A stretch of DNA of 61,706 bases from Corynebacterium sp. (GCF_030538285.1 NZ_JAUNUG010000014.1:1-61706); one strand, 5' to 3'. Counted from the stretch's first letter, positions 26,800-36,535 are shown. The notes: generated from the letters alone by a model not told the origin. A program made the numbers and translations.

Positions 26800-26840
26800 G
26801 ATGATCTCCTGACATTCTTCGGATTTAATGTTTTTAGAAT

Positions 26841-28052
26841 CTACTCTGTGGTCAGCGTAACCTCTACCTCTCGACTCTGCCCCGTATCCGGCTGGGAAAT
26901 TTCCAGGGTGACGGTCTGCCCGAATTCCAGGGAGCGGATGGATGCGACAAGGGCATCAGAATTATCCACAATGCGCTCATCGACCCGTTTGATGACATCA
27001 CCCGGCTGGATGCCCGCCTGCTCGGCAGGGCTCCCGGGCTCCACGGTGTTGACCAGCGCACCATGCTGATCGCTCCGCCCAGCCACTTGCACGCCGAGCA
27101 TCGGGTGCGAGGCTTCACCAGTGGCGATAAGTTGCTCGGCCACGCGTTTGGCGAAGTTGGCCGGGATGGCAAACCCGAGGCCGATCGAACCGGCCTCCCC
27201 GGAGCTCATCGAGGCAATGACCGAATTCATGCCGACGATATTGCCCGCCATGTCGACGAGCGGTCCACCCGAGTTACCGGGGTTGATCGCAGCATCGGTC
27301 TGAATCGCGTCGATCAGCGAGGACTCCCCACCACCGTCGGAGGCCCGCACCGGGCGATTCAGTGCAGAGACGATGCCCGAGGTGACTGTGGCACTCAGGC
27401 CCAGCGGCGAGCCGATCGCCACGACTTCCTGCCCCACCCGCAGTACATCGGAATCACCGAAGGAGATGACCGGCAGGTCCGCGACATCACGGATCTTCAC
27501 CACCGCGATATCAGTCGCCGCATCGGAGGCCACGTAGTCGGCGGGGAGGGTGCGGCCGTCGTTAAGCATGACCTCGATGAGCCCGTTGCCGCCCTCCGCC
27601 CCAGAGACGACATGGTGATTGGTCAGCACATAGCCATCCGAGGAAATGATCGAACCGGACCCCTCCCCTGCGCCCCGGCGGGTAGCCACCTGCAGAGACA
27701 CGACGGTCGGCAGCACGTTGGCAGCCACGGCCTCGACGCCACCTTCCGGCGCCTCCGGGGCCGGGGCGCTGGATTCCTCCAGTGCGTTGACCGTCTCCCC
27801 GCCGGTGGCTCCGCTATCACCTGCATTCGAGGCCACGAGGCCGACGATCGACCCGGAGGCGACAGAACCGACGAGCATCAGCGCCAACGCGGTACCCAGG
27901 CCGACGCTGCGCTTAGTCCGCTGCGGCGGCTCGGGCGACTGGGGGTCCGGCGCCGGGCTGGTGGAGGTGGGCCACTGGTACGGCGAAGTCACGGGCTCGT
28001 ATTGCGCGCCTGACCGCTGCCCCGGGGTGTTGTTCTCATGCATGCCCACCAT
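26841..28052 (-). CDS. HtrA/PepD-like trypsin-family serine protease with PDZ domain
   Basis: A 403-residue membrane-anchored protease. A Pro-rich cytoplasmic N-terminus is followed by one transmembrane segment (about residues 50-75, LGTALALMLVGSVASGSIVG). The catalytic triad is His in LTNHHVV, Asp in ATDIAVVKI and Ser in PGNSGGPLVD. A PDZ domain ends the protein (from about residue 305; SPAEQAGIQPGDVIKRVD). It handles misfolded exported proteins; in mycobacteria PepD is part of the MprAB stress circuit. GAGGGAG precedes the ATG at 28052; an ATG at 28043 is possible. Confidence 0.93.
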   Translation of the reverse strand: MVGMHENNTPGQRSGAQYEPVTSPYQWPTSTSPAPDPQSPEPPQRTKRSVGLGTALALMLVGSVASGSIVGLVASNAGDSGATGGETVNALEESSAPAPEAPEGGVEAVAANVLPTVVSLQVATRRGAGEGSGSIISSDGYVLTNHHVVSGAEGGNGLIEVMLNDGRTLPADYVASDAATDIAVVKIRDVADLPVISFGDSDVLRVGQEVVAIGSPLGLSATVTSGIVSALNRPVRASDGGGESSLIDAIQTDAAINPGNSGGPLVDMAGNIVGMNSVIASMSSGEAGSIGLGFAIPANFAKRVAEQLIATGEASHPMLGVQVAGRSDQHGALVNTVEPGSPAEQAGIQPGDVIKRVDERIVDNSDALVASIRSLEFGQTVTLEISQPDTGQSREVEVTLTTE

Positions 28053-28095
28053 TGTCTCCCTCTGCTCTGAACCATTCCTGGCTCATTTCTGAAGG

Positions 28096-29550
28096 TTACC
28101 TGGACGCCTTGACCTGCGGGCGCCCCGGCAGTTCCACGACAACCCGCGCGCCGCCGTCACTGGATTCCTCCACCCACGCTCGCCCACCGTGCCGCTGGAT
28201 GGTCTGCTTCACGATGGCCAACCCCAGCCCCGAGCCCGGCTGGGAGCGCGACTCCGGCGAGCGGTAGAAACGTTCGAAGACCCGCTCCCGATCCTCCACC
28301 GGGACTCCGGGACCGGAATCGGCGATCGACAGGCGGACGCGGTCGTCGGCAAGCTGTTGCATCCGAACCCGCACGACACCGCCCGACGGCGACCACTTGG
28401 CGGCGTTGTCCAGCAGGTTGAGCGTGGCGCGGCCGAGGGAGAACTGGTCCCCCGACAGCTCCCAGCCGAAGGTCCGCAGATCGAAATCGATGTCCGCGCG
28501 ACGCCGCCGCACGCGCTCCAGGGAGGTAGCCAGCACAACGTCGAGGTCGACCACCTCGACCGCAGGCTCCGTGGCGTCCTCGCGAGCCAGGTCAACGAGG
28601 TCACCGATAAGTGTCGACAGCTCCGTCATCTGCGCCAACACGTCGCGCTCCAGGTCCTGCCGGTCCTCCGCAGAAATGCGGTCCCCGGCACCCGGCTGGT
28701 GCAACATCATGAGCAGCTCAATGTTCGTCCGCATCGACGTCAAAGGCGTCTTCAATTCGTGGCCGGCGTCTGCCACCAGCTGGGACTGGCGGGTCCGCGA
28801 TTCCTGCAGCGCCTCCAACATCGCGTTGAAGGATCGCGTCATCTGGGCCAACTCATCATTGCCGTGCACCTCGATGGGGCGCAGATCGTCGGTGCGGGCA
28901 ACGTAGTCCACGGCCCGCTGCAAACGCTGCAGAGGCTTCAGGCCGGCGGCCGCCACGACAAGACCGGACACGATCGCCAGGAGGGTACCCAGGCCGGCGA
29001 TTGCCAACAGGACCATGCCCAGCGTGGTGATGAGATCATGGGTGCCACTCATGTCCTGGGCGAGGACCACTGTCGCGCCGGTGGCATCCGACTTCGACAG
29101 AATCCGTTCCCCGCCAACCGTCCGGAACATGGTTTCCAGCTCCGTGGCGCGGAGATCACCACCCACCGGGATGACGTCCCCACGCGAGAACGACCATCCC
29201 GGCGGGGACACCGACACCCGCGTGTCCGGATTATAGGACTTGAACTGACGGATCTCCCGGTCAATGTTGGTCAGGTAGAAGGGGTCGATCGTCTTTTCCA
29301 GCAACGCGTTCGCCAGCCGGTCCAGGTTCCGGTCGACACCGGAGGTCAGCGCACGCGACACCGTCAGATACGCCAGGAAAGTCATCAGCCCGATGGCGAA
29401 GGACACCACGGCGAAAGTGAGCACCGCCAAGCGCCACCGCAGTGGGGTGCGCTGCGCCCAGGAATTCTCCGGCGACACCGTGACGGTGACCGGACGTTGC
29501 TCCGCGGCCGGTATATCGGCCGCTGCGGAGCTCCTGCGGCGCAGGATCAC
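28096..29550 (-). CDS. mprB: Sensor histidine kinase MprB (CgtS2-like)
   Basis: A 484-residue sensor. TM1 is about residues 40-62 and TM2 about 178-200, with an extracytoplasmic sensor domain between them and a HAMP linker ([14 protein letters not shown]). The phosphoacceptor is His in [16 protein letters not shown]. The ATPase region has [18 protein letters not shown] and [11 protein letters not shown]. It senses envelope stress. The GTG start overlaps the mprA stop (GTGA), so the pair is translationally coupled. Confidence 0.93.
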   Translation of the reverse strand: MILRRRSSAAADIPAAEQRPVTVTVSPENSWAQRTPLRWRLAVLTFAVVSFAIGLMTFLAYLTVSRALTSGVDRNLDRLANALLEKTIDPFYLTNIDREIRQFKSYNPDTRVSVSPPGWSFSRGDVIPVGGDLRATELETMFRTVGGERILSKSDATGATVVLAQDMSGTHDLITTLGMVLLAIAGLGTLLAIVSGLVVAAAGLKPLQRLQRAVDYVARTDDLRPIEVHGNDELAQMTRSFNAMLEALQESRTRQSQLVADAGHELKTPLTSMRTNIELLMMLHQPGAGDRISAEDRQDLERDVLAQMTELSTLIGDLVDLAREDATEPAVEVVDLDVVLATSLERVRRRRADIDFDLRTFGWELSGDQFSLGRATLNLLDNAAKWSPSGGVVRVRMQQLADDRVRLSIADSGPGVPVEDRERVFERFYRSPESRSQPGSGLGLAIVKQTIQRHGGRAWVEESSDGGARVVVELPGRPQVKASR

Positions 29551-30242
29551 GGGGCGGTCTCCCGCAGGACGTAACCGACGCCACGGACCGTGTGGATGAG
29601 ACGGGACTCGCCCTCAGCTTCGGTCTTGCGACGCAGGTAGCCGATGTAGACCTCGAGAGCGTTTCCGGAGGTGGGGAAATCATAGCCCCACACTTCCTCC
29701 AGGATGGTGGCGCGAGACAGCACCCGGCGCGGGTTCCGCATGAGCAGCTGCAGAAGGGCGAACTCGGTGCGGGTGAGGCTTATTTGACGGCCATCACGGA
29801 CGACGTCGCGGGTCTCGGAGTTCAGGCGCAGATCCTCAAAGACCAGGTCCTGGTCGTCCTCCTGGTTGGCGGGGTTCTCCACCGCAGCGCGGCGCAGCAG
29901 GGAACGGACGCGGGCGAGCAATTCTTCCAGCGCGAAGGGTTTGGGCAGGTAGTCATCGGCGCCGGCATCGAGGCCGGAGACACGATCGGCGACGCCGTCG
30001 CGTGCGGTGAGGACGAGGATGGGGCGGTCGTAGCCGTCTCCGCGCAGGGTACGGCAGACTTCGAGCCCGTCCATGCGGGGCATCATCACGTCGAGAATGA
30101 TGAGATCGGGTTGCTCCCGCTCGATTGCCTCCATTGCCTCGACCCCGTCTTCGGCGAGTACTACTTCGTACCCGTTGAAAAGGAGGGATCGTCGGAGGGA
30201 TTCACGGACTGCCTGCTCGTCGTCCACCACAAGAAGTTTCAT
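29547..30242 (-). CDS. mprA: Response regulator MprA (CgtR2-like), OmpR family
   Basis: A 231-residue OmpR-type regulator. The receiver domain has VVDDE, phosphoacceptor Asp in [15 protein letters not shown] and Lys in YLPKPF. The winged-helix DNA-binding domain ends in [18 protein letters not shown], then [21 protein letters not shown] (30242) is chosen as start because a CATAAT box stands 7 nt upstream; an ATG at 30251 is less likely. Order mprA-mprB-htrA-mog on one strand matches M. tuberculosis Rv0981-Rv0984. Confidence 0.94.
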   Translation of the reverse strand: MKLLVVDDEQAVRESLRRSLLFNGYEVVLAEDGVEAMEAIEREQPDLIILDVMMPRMDGLEVCRTLRGDGYDRPILVLTARDGVADRVSGLDAGADDYLPKPFALEELLARVRSLLRRAAVENPANQEDDQDLVFEDLRLNSETRDVVRDGRQISLTRTEFALLQLLMRNPRRVLSRATILEEVWGYDFPTSGNALEVYIGYLRRKTEAEGESRLIHTVRGVGYVLRETAP

Positions 30243-30273
30243 GTACTCCATTATGTACTAGGCGGAAAACAAA

Positions 30274-30313
30274 AACACCGCTCCCCTCCACAAAGTGGAG
30301 GGGAAGCGGTGTT
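30274..30313 (-). terminator. Intrinsic terminator of the rpmE2-rpmF operon
   Basis: A long inverted repeat (AACACCGCT... CCCCTCCAC, AAA loop, GTGGAGGGG...AGCGGTGTT). Read on the minus strand it is followed by TTTTTGTTTT, a clear T-tract. Confidence 0.88.
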
Positions 30314-30335
30314 GCGGTATCGCGCTCAGTCGATA

Positions 30336-30509
30336 CTAGAACTGCTCGACCTCGACCAGGCCCAGCTGTGCGGCCTTGACCAGGCGACGCGGGATGCGGA
30401 CGGTCTGGCCGTCCACCTTGACCTCCTGGAGGGCGACGTTGTCGGCCTTCCACTGGGAGCGGCGCATGCGCGTGTTAGCGCGGGACATCTTTCGCTTCGG
30501 AACTGCCAT
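30336..30509 (-). CDS. rpmF: 50S ribosomal protein L32
   Basis: 57 residues starting [20 protein letters not shown], the typical L32 N-terminus, and ending GLVEVEQF. The zinc-binding Cys pairs seen in some L32 proteins are absent. AAGGAGG lies upstream of the ATG. It follows rpmE2 by 15 bp and ends in a strong terminator. Confidence 0.95.
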   Translation of the reverse strand: MAVPKRKMSRANTRMRRSQWKADNVALQEVKVDGQTVRIPRRLVKAAQLGLVEVEQF

Positions 30510-30524
30510 GGTTCTTCTACCTCC

Positions 30525-30791
30525 TTAGGCCTTCTTCTTGCGGCGGGCCATGCCGCCGAAACGCTTCTCGAACTTCTCGACGCGGCCAGCGGTGTCCATG
30601 ACACGCTGTGCACCGGTCCAGAAGGGGTGGGACTCGCTGGTGACGTCAACGACGATCAACGGGTACTCATTACCGTCTTCCCACTCGACAGTGCGATCAG
30701 ACTTGACGGTGGAACGGGTCAGGAACTTGAAGCCGGTACCGGCGTCCTGGAAGACCACCGGGTGGTAGTCGGGGTGGATATCATTCTTCAT
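30525..30791 (-). CDS. rpmE2: 50S ribosomal protein L31, type B (zinc-free)
   Basis: An 88-residue type B L31: [20 protein letters not shown], then [20 protein letters not shown] and FEKRFG. It lacks the CxxC zinc motif of type A L31. In many bacteria type B is the zinc-starvation copy, repressed by Zur, but no Zur palindrome is seen upstream. The 128-bp upstream gap holds the promoter, with a minus-strand TAGGAT at about 30896-30901. Confidence 0.95.
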   Translation of the reverse strand: MKNDIHPDYHPVVFQDAGTGFKFLTRSTVKSDRTVEWEDGNEYPLIVVDVTSESHPFWTGAQRVMDTAGRVEKFEKRFGGMARRKKKA

Positions 30792-30919
30792 GAAGTCTCG
30801 ATTCCCTCAGGATTGAACATCAGGTCGGTTCCAGGGCATGGCTCGCAGAGGCCCGGATCGTGCCTGAGTTGGGTTGGAGATTGACAACTCGGACCATCCT
30901 ACTCCCCGAGTGCCGGATC

Positions 30920-31774
30920 TTAAAATTCCGTGCTATGGGGCGCGCGCCGGCGGTGCCACAACGCCAGGATCACCGCGCCTACCAGGAGCTGCGCCACCCC
31001 GAGCATCACCCAGGCCACCGTCCCGAGGTCGAGCGGATGCACCGCGGATGCCACCGCCAGCCAGATGTGCATGCCGCCGTGGGTTCCCACCGCCCACCAC
31101 ACCGACCCGCGCCACAACACCACCGCACCGCCGAGCACCGCCATACCGAAGGGCATGGCCAGGTACCAGACGTGATCGCTCAGGCTCTGCTGCCCGCCAG
31201 AAGACACCAGGTGGATGACGGTGAAGGCTAGCGTCGTCCACGCCAGGGTCAGCCACGGACGGTTCCGGGTGACGTGGAAGAACCAGCCACGGTAGATCAG
31301 TTCCTCCGGCAGGCCCTGCAGCAGGACCGCCCGCACGAAGAGCAGGATGAGGAGTAGCCCCAGCGGCACCTGCTCGACGTCGCGTCCGTCGAGATTCGGG
31401 ATCTCCGCGGCGCCGGTCTGCAGAGCAGCCAACAGGACCCACGCGGGGATGATCGCCAGCGCGACGAGTGCCAGCCCGCCGACAAAGCCGGGCAGCAGGC
31501 TTCTCCACCGCGTCAGGCCCGTCACGGAAATCGACACCCCCTCCACCCACCGCATCCACGCCACCACTCCAGCGACGACGATGAGCGGGGTGATCAGGAA
31601 GATGAGGGATGCAGCCGCCAACTGAGCCTCCTCCTCTGTCCAGCGCCGCTCCGCCCAGTGGTGGAGCGGCACGCGGGCGAAGTTCGCAGCGGCCAGCCAG
31701 ATGGTGCCGATGATCACGCGGATGAGCACGCCCCACCAGGTGAGGGGAAGCAGTGGTTTATTCTGTGTATCCAT
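30920..31774 (-). CDS. CPBP family intramembrane metalloprotease
   Basis: A 284-residue membrane protein with about eight helices. The CPBP (Abi) motifs are EELIYRGWFFH (EExxxR) and TLAFTVIHLVS (FxxxH), the putative glutamic-type or metal site. Family members process prenylated proteins or provide bacteriocin self-immunity; the target here is unknown. The ATG has a minus-strand TAGCGT 8 nt upstream (leaderless). It is divergent from a two-component system, and together these genes interrupt the ribosomal protein cluster. Confidence 0.85.
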   Translation of the reverse strand: MDTQNKPLLPLTWWGVLIRVIIGTIWLAAANFARVPLHHWAERRWTEEEAQLAAASLIFLITPLIVVAGVVAWMRWVEGVSISVTGLTRWRSLLPGFVGGLALVALAIIPAWVLLAALQTGAAEIPNLDGRDVEQVPLGLLLILLFVRAVLLQGLPEELIYRGWFFHVTRNRPWLTLAWTTLAFTVIHLVSSGGQQSLSDHVWYLAMPFGMAVLGGAVVLWRGSVWWAVGTHGGMHIWLAVASAVHPLDLGTVAWVMLGVAQLLVGAVILALWHRRRAPHSTEF

Positions 31775-31886
31775 ATCTGCAGACGCTATGCGCGCCCGGT
31801 CGCCTGCCAGAAGCCCCGGCGGTCACGGTTTTCGCGAGCGAAATTCATGACCCGGGTCATGGGTGTCTGCCGGTAGCGTCAACAGC

Positions 31887-32981
31887 ATGGACCGACGGTT
31901 ACTCACCTTCTTCTTCGGCGTCGCCTGGCTGTTGTTCCTGGGTGCGGTGTTAGCAGAGCACCGACCGGTGGAGCACCAGATCATCGGCGGGGTTACTGCG
32001 GTGGTGCTGCTCGGGTCGTGGTGCCTGTGGTTGTTGCGCCCGGGAACGCCGACGGCGCTTGCCTTCGCCGCCGTGGGACTGGCGTCTTTTCTTGTCGCCA
32101 ACTCCCCGGTGAGTATCGGCATGCAGTGGATGACCCTCATCGTGTTGTTGTTGTCGCTGAGCGCCGGGGCCGCGCTGGCCTACGGCGCGGTGATCATCCT
32201 GGTGACGGCGGGGGTTCACCTGTTCACCGGCAGCCCGTGGACGCTTGTCCTGATAGAGGGTGGCAATGCGATCCTGCTGGTCGCCGCTGGGCTGGCTGTG
32301 GCTGGGCTGATCCGGGGGCGGCAGCGGGCCCTCGATGACCTGCAGACGGCCAACGCCCGTCTCCGCGCCAGCCTGCGGGATTCGCGGGAGCTGGCGCTGT
32401 CCCAGGAACGTGAGCGCATCGCAGCGTCCCTGCACGACGGTTTGGGCCACCGGCTGACCACTATCGGCCTGAGTCTCGATTACTCGGCGCGGATGATCGA
32501 GCGGGATCCAGATAAGGCCCGCGCGGAGATCCTGCGCGCCCGCGAGGCCACGACCGACTCCCTCAATGTCATGCGTTCCACCGTGCGGGCGATGCGTCCG
32601 ATCACGCTTATCGACGATCACCTCACCGCCACACTCCACCAGTTCGCCGCCTCCTTCGACACCACAGGCCTACAAGTCACGGTAGACGCTGATCTCCCTC
32701 AGGAGCCGCCGCCGGAGCAGGCGCAGCTGATCCTCCGTTTCGTGCAGGAGGCCCTGACCAACGTCGTGCGTCACGCGGACGCCGACGAGGTCCACATCAC
32801 GGTGCACGATCACCGGGTGTCGCTGGCCGACAACGGCCGCGGCAACGACGCGGAACCCTCCTTCGGCCTGCGCACCCTGCAACAGGCCGCAGCCGAGCTC
32901 GGCGGGCGCATGGACATCGACCCGCATGGCGGCCTCACCGGGGGCTGCCGACTCACGCTCACTCTCCCGGAGGCATCATGA
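31887..32981 (+). CDS. NarL-type sensor histidine kinase
   Basis: A 364-residue HisKA_3 kinase. Five or so N-terminal helices (to about residue 155) suggest sensing in the membrane. The phosphoacceptor is His in RERIAASLHDGLGHRLTTIG, and the ATPase domain has QEALTNVVRHADAD and LADNGRG. The ATG is supported by TAGCGT 7 nt upstream (leaderless). It overlaps the response-regulator gene by 4 bp. Stimulus unknown; the divergent CPBP gene may be a target. Confidence 0.9.
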   Translation: MDRRLLTFFFGVAWLLFLGAVLAEHRPVEHQIIGGVTAVVLLGSWCLWLLRPGTPTALAFAAVGLASFLVANSPVSIGMQWMTLIVLLLSLSAGAALAYGAVIILVTAGVHLFTGSPWTLVLIEGGNAILLVAAGLAVAGLIRGRQRALDDLQTANARLRASLRDSRELALSQERERIAASLHDGLGHRLTTIGLSLDYSARMIERDPDKARAEILRAREATTDSLNVMRSTVRAMRPITLIDDHLTATLHQFAASFDTTGLQVTVDADLPQEPPPEQAQLILRFVQEALTNVVRHADADEVHITVHDHRVSLADNGRGNDAEPSFGLRTLQQAAAELGGRMDIDPHGGLTGGCRLTLTLPEAS

Positions 32982-33604
32982 CCCTGCGCGTCCTACTCAT
33001 CGACGACCACGACATGCTGCTGCGCGGCCTTACCCTGCTCTTTGAGACCATCGACGGCATCGACATCGTCGCCACCACCACCGATGGTTCCCGCGCGCTG
33101 CACCTGGCCCGCGAACACGACGTCGACGTCATCATCACCGATGCCGCCATGCCCGGCACCGACGGCCTGGCCGTGGTCCGAGCCTGCGCGCCACACCTGC
33201 CCACCCTGGTGCTCACCACTTTCGACGACGCCCGCTTGGTCGCCGAGCTCGTTGCCGCCGGCGCCTCCGGCTACCTGCTCAAGGACGTCTCACCGGACGA
33301 CCTGGCGGCCGCGATCCGGGCCGCCGCCCAGGGCGGTATGATCCTGGATCCCCGGGTGGCGCGCTACGCGTGGGCGTCGACAAGCGATACCGGCGGTGAC
33401 GACAGTGAGCTGGCGGTGCTGACGAGGACAGAACGCATCGTCGCCAAGCTGGTGGCGCAGGGCCGCAACAACCACGAGATCGCCGCGGAACTGGTGCTGG
33501 CGGAAGGCACCGTGAAAAACCACCTCTCAGCGCTGCTGCGCAAGCTGCACGCACGCGATCGGACGATGCTGGCCCTGCGGTTGGCGAAGGCCTTTGGGCT
33601 GTGA
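32978..33604 (+). CDS. LuxR/NarL-family response regulator
   Basis: 208 residues. The receiver has LLIDDHDMLLRG, phosphoacceptor Asp in VIITDAAMPGTDG and Lys in YLLKDVSPDD. The HTH domain reads LTRTERIVAKLVAQGRNNHE, then AEGTVKNHLSALLRKL. Start ATG overlaps the kinase stop (ATGA). The next operon begins 195 bp downstream. Confidence 0.93.
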   Translation: MTLRVLLIDDHDMLLRGLTLLFETIDGIDIVATTTDGSRALHLAREHDVDVIITDAAMPGTDGLAVVRACAPHLPTLVLTTFDDARLVAELVAAGASGYLLKDVSPDDLAAAIRAAAQGGMILDPRVARYAWASTSDTGGDDSELAVLTRTERIVAKLVAQGRNNHEIAAELVLAEGTVKNHLSALLRKLHARDRTMLALRLAKAFGL

Positions 33605-33799
33605 ACTCGGGATTAGGTTTTCAGGGGCGCGGGCTGTAGAGTTGTCCCTTGCTGTTGTCGAAGTAAACGTCTACGCCCCGTCAGCTGGTGAAAGACTGCG
33701 CCCCGACCCGTACTCAGTCACGAGGGTACGCGGAACCCAATCGGTGCGGCGCGGTCCTTGCATGCTTTTCGACGTGGGCGGCTAGGAGAAAGAAAACCC

Positions 33800-34036
33800 A
33801 TGTCGGCTATTTGCCAGGTCACGGGACGTACGCCGCAGTTCGGCAAGACCGTCTCGCACTCGCACCGACGTCACTCGCGCCGTTGGAACCCCAACGTGCA
33901 GCGTCGTCGGTTCTTCCTGCCCTCCGAGGGCCGTACCATCACCCTGAACGTTTCCACCAAGGGTCTCAAGATCATCGACCGTGACGGCATTGAGTCTGTC
34001 GTCGCCAAGATCCGTGCACGTGGGGAGAAGATCTAA
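33800..34036 (+). CDS. rpmB: 50S ribosomal protein L28
   Basis: 78 residues: [20 protein letters not shown], then [21 protein letters not shown] single Cys remains, so no CxxC zinc site. AGGAGAAAG precedes the ATG. It is the first gene of rpmB-rpmG-rpsN-rpsR. The 195-bp leader holds a likely promoter (TAGAGT near 33637) and an untranslated leader of about 150 nt without a recognised motif. Confidence 0.96.
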   Translation: MSAICQVTGRTPQFGKTVSHSHRRHSRRWNPNVQRRRFFLPSEGRTITLNVSTKGLKIIDRDGIESVVAKIRARGEKI

Positions 34037-34039
34037 GTA

Positions 34040-34204
34040 ATGGCACGTAATGACATTCGTCCGATCATCAAGCTGAAGTCCACGGCTGGCACCGGTTACA
34101 CCTATGTCACCCGTAAGAACAAGCGCAACAACCCCGATCGCATCTCGCTGATGAAGTTCGATCCGATCGCCCGCAAGCACGTCGAATTCCGCGAGGAGCG
34201 ATAA
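34040..34204 (+). CDS. rpmG: 50S ribosomal protein L33
   Basis: 54 residues: [20 protein letters not shown], then [20 protein letters not shown]. Cysteine-free form. The ATG is 3 nt after the rpmB stop, and rpsN follows 3 nt after its own stop. Confidence 0.96.
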   Translation: MARNDIRPIIKLKSTAGTGYTYVTRKNKRNNPDRISLMKFDPIARKHVEFREER

Positions 34205-34207
34205 TCT

Positions 34208-34513
34208 ATGGCTAAGAAGTCCAAGATCGCCAAGAACGAGCAGCGCAAGGAAATCGTCGCCCGCTACGCGGAGCGTCGCGCTGAGCTCAAGGCCATCATC
34301 TCTAACCCGAACACCTCTGACGAGGACCGTCTCGACGCACAGTTCGAGCTGAACCGTCAGCCGCGCGACGCCTCCCCGGTGCGCGTCCGCAACCGCGACT
34401 CCCACGATGGTCGCCCCCGCGGTTTCCTCCGCAAGTTCGGTCTGTCCCGTGTCCGCATGCGCGAGATGGCTCACCGCGGTGAGCTGCCGGGCGTCCGTAA
34501 GTCCAGCTGGTAA
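34208..34513 (+). CDS. rpsN: 30S ribosomal protein S14 (zinc-free)
   Basis: 101 residues, the long S14 form without the CxxC...CxxC zinc knuckle: [20 protein letters not shown] at the start and [20 protein letters not shown], then [11 protein letters not shown] at the end. Part of the four-gene ribosomal operon. Confidence 0.96.
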   Translation: MAKKSKIAKNEQRKEIVARYAERRAELKAIISNPNTSDEDRLDAQFELNRQPRDASPVRVRNRDSHDGRPRGFLRKFGLSRVRMREMAHRGELPGVRKSSW

Positions 34514-34525
34514 GGAGTGGCATCA

Positions 34526-34774
34526 ATGAAGCGCACCAACCCCCGTAAGCAGCGGATGGAGCAGTCCCGCCGCCCCAAGAAGAACCCGCTCAAGGCCGAA
34601 GGCATTGAGAAGGTGGACTACAAGGACATCAAGACCCTTCGTCTGTTCATCTCTGACCGCCACAAGATCCGTTCCCGCCGCGTCACCGGCCTGACCCCGC
34701 AGCAGCAGCGTCAGGTCGCCACCGCCGTGAAGAACGCACGCGAGATGGCCCTCCTGCCGTTCACCAGCCGCTAA
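34526..34774 (+). CDS. rpsR: 30S ribosomal protein S18 (zinc-free)
   Basis: 82 residues: [20 protein letters not shown], then [20 protein letters not shown] and [17 protein letters not shown]. No cysteine. AAGGAG stands upstream of the ATG. It ends the operon; a terminator lies at 34845-34884. Confidence 0.96.
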   Translation: MKRTNPRKQRMEQSRRPKKNPLKAEGIEKVDYKDIKTLRLFISDRHKIRSRRVTGLTPQQQRQVATAVKNAREMALLPFTSR

Positions 34775-34844
34775 ACCGGTTGACAGGACGCAGTCACAAC
34801 AGCGCACTTTTGCCGCTGGCTGTGTGACACGGTAGAAGTACTTC

Positions 34845-34884
34845 AGGCACCGCCCGCCCCCCACTTCGGGGACGGGCGGTGCCT
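34845..34884 (+). terminator. Intrinsic terminator of the rpmB-rpsR operon
   Basis: AGGCACCGCCCG and its complement CGGGCGGTGCCT form a GC-rich stem, followed by TTTGTGT. The promoter of the next gene lies just downstream. Confidence 0.85.
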
Positions 34885-34915
34885 TTGTGTCGTGGCCGTT
34901 TGGTAGTTTTTCATC

Positions 34916-35800
34916 ATGCATCCCTCCCTGTCGGAACTGAACACCGAAGCCCGTCGCGCCTCCTCCCCCACGATGGCCCGCGGCATCCTGGCGGAGGCGC
35001 AGGAGCTCATGCGCAATGCGCTCGATCACGGCGAGTCGGAGCCGGCGCTGGCGTTGTGGTTCTCGCACACGCTGCAGGAATGGGCGCTGAGTCCGGCGGT
35101 GGAGGAGATCACCGGCGGTTCGCGCCTTTTGTTCACCGGCCCGGTGGCGCGTTGCGACGCCATCCCCACCGACACCGTGACCTGGTTCATCATCGGTGAG
35201 GCCCCGGACGCGAACGAGCAGCTCCGGGAGCTTGTCGACGCCGCCGCTCTCCCCGTCGGCGACCTACCGGCACCAGCACCCCAGGCACACTGGGACGCTG
35301 CGGCGTCGGCAGCGGCGTCGCAGGGGGACGCAGATAAGCTCGCCTACTGGGTGGATGCTGGCTACCTCGACGGCCCGGCCGTGGCGGAAGCGCTACTCGC
35401 GCCGTCGCTGGCGCACCTGCCGCCGATGCTGCGCCTGGCGGAGGGACTGCCCGACTATGACACCCCGGTGGATGTCCGCGGCTCCCTCATGGACCCGGTC
35501 GTGGCGGTCGCCCGCTGGGCAGGGCTTCTGGCCGGCGCCCGCGGCGGCAATGCCCCGCACCGCCTGGGCACGGCGCAGCACCAGGGAATCCTCACCGAGG
35601 ATGAGGCGGAGGCGCTCACCCAGGCCTGGTCCACCGGCCTGAGCATGGAGCTACGCGCCTGGCGGCACGGTACCTGGGGGCAGGAGGAGACGATGCGCTC
35701 CCTGCCGTCGCTGGACCGCAGTGCCTACGGGGCGGCTGCGCGGCTGGTGAGCGTGGCGCTGCGTTCAATCGCGGGACGTCACGGCATTGCCCTGCCTTAA
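34916..35800 (+). CDS. Putative nucleotidyltransferase substrate-binding-domain protein
   Basis: A 294-residue protein resembling the DUF294-type proteins next to amtR in corynebacteria. The segment GPVARCDAIPTDTVTWFIIG fits a nucleotidyltransferase-like core that has lost the usual GSxxxG...DxD catalytic motif, and the C-terminal helical half includes DPVVAVARWAG and RLGTAQHQGIL, as in the substrate-binding domain. GlnD-like proteins share this layout, which would suit its position beside the nitrogen regulator, but this is inference. Leaderless start: TAGTTT, 6 nt, ATG. Confidence 0.65.
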   Translation: MHPSLSELNTEARRASSPTMARGILAEAQELMRNALDHGESEPALALWFSHTLQEWALSPAVEEITGGSRLLFTGPVARCDAIPTDTVTWFIIGEAPDANEQLRELVDAAALPVGDLPAPAPQAHWDAAASAAASQGDADKLAYWVDAGYLDGPAVAEALLAPSLAHLPPMLRLAEGLPDYDTPVDVRGSLMDPVVAVARWAGLLAGARGGNAPHRLGTAQHQGILTEDEAEALTQAWSTGLSMELRAWRHGTWGQEETMRSLPSLDRSAYGAAARLVSVALRSIAGRHGIALP

Positions 35801-35847
35801 CGCTGGTATCTTTAGTCGAACAGAAAACCTGAGGAAGGAGTGGCTCG

Positions 35848-36507
35848 ATGGCACGTGCAGTCGGTCGTCCCCGCAAGCACAGTCCGCGGCGCCGTGGTTC
35901 CACGGCCCGGGAAGAGATTCTCGATGCCTCCGCCGAGTTGTTCACCACCCAGGGCTTCGCGTCGACGTCGACCCACCAGATCGCCGATGCGGTGGGCATC
36001 CGCCAGGCGTCCCTGTACTACCACTTCCCGTCGAAGACGGAGATCTTCCTCACGCTGCTGAAATCGACGATTGAGCCGTCCACCGAGCTGGCCGATGTCC
36101 TCGGCGAGTCGGATGCCTCCCCGGCGTTACGGCTGTGGGCGCTCGTGGCTGCGGAGGCCCGGCTGCTTCTGTCCACCCGCTGGAACATCGGGCGTCTCTA
36201 CCAGCTGCCGGTGGCGGCGTCGGAGGAGTTCGCGGAGTACCACACGCAGCGCACCCAGCTGCGGGAGTTGTTCCGCGTGCTGGCCGCCGCCCTAGTCGGG
36301 GAGGATGACCCGCGGGCAGATCTGCCCTTCCACATTGCGTTGTCCGTCATTGAGATGCGGGATAACGACGGCACGATTCCGGCCGAGTTGTCAGATTCTG
36401 TGTTGCCGCCGATCGCCGTCATGCTTGCCGACGCCGCCCTCGACGTCCTCCACGCCCCGCTCCCCGAAGATCGCGTCGAACGCACCCTGGCCTTGATCAG
36501 TGAGTAG
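35848..36507 (+). CDS. amtR: TetR-family nitrogen regulator AmtR
   Basis: A 219-residue TetR repressor very close to C. glutamicum AmtR: GRPRKHSPRRRGSTAREEIL, then ASTSTHQIADAVGIRQASLY and YHFPSKTEIFLTLLKST. AmtR represses ammonium uptake and assimilation genes and is released by adenylylated GlnK. AGGAAGGAG stands 8 nt upstream of the ATG. Neighbours (a CitE-like lyase, then the purH/purN region) follow the corynebacterial order. Target operators were not searched for. Confidence 0.93.
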   Translation: MARAVGRPRKHSPRRRGSTAREEILDASAELFTTQGFASTSTHQIADAVGIRQASLYYHFPSKTEIFLTLLKSTIEPSTELADVLGESDASPALRLWALVAAEARLLLSTRWNIGRLYQLPVAASEEFAEYHTQRTQLRELFRVLAAALVGEDDPRADLPFHIALSVIEMRDNDGTIPAELSDSVLPPIAVMLADAALDVLHAPLPEDRVERTLALISE

Positions 36508-36535
36508 CTGTCTGGCGCGCCGTCTCATCGCCTTT

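Noticed and set aside
33605-33799. Possible Zur operator or ribosomal-protein leader before rpmB
   Set aside because: No TGAAAATNATTTTCA-like palindrome and no recognised leader structure.
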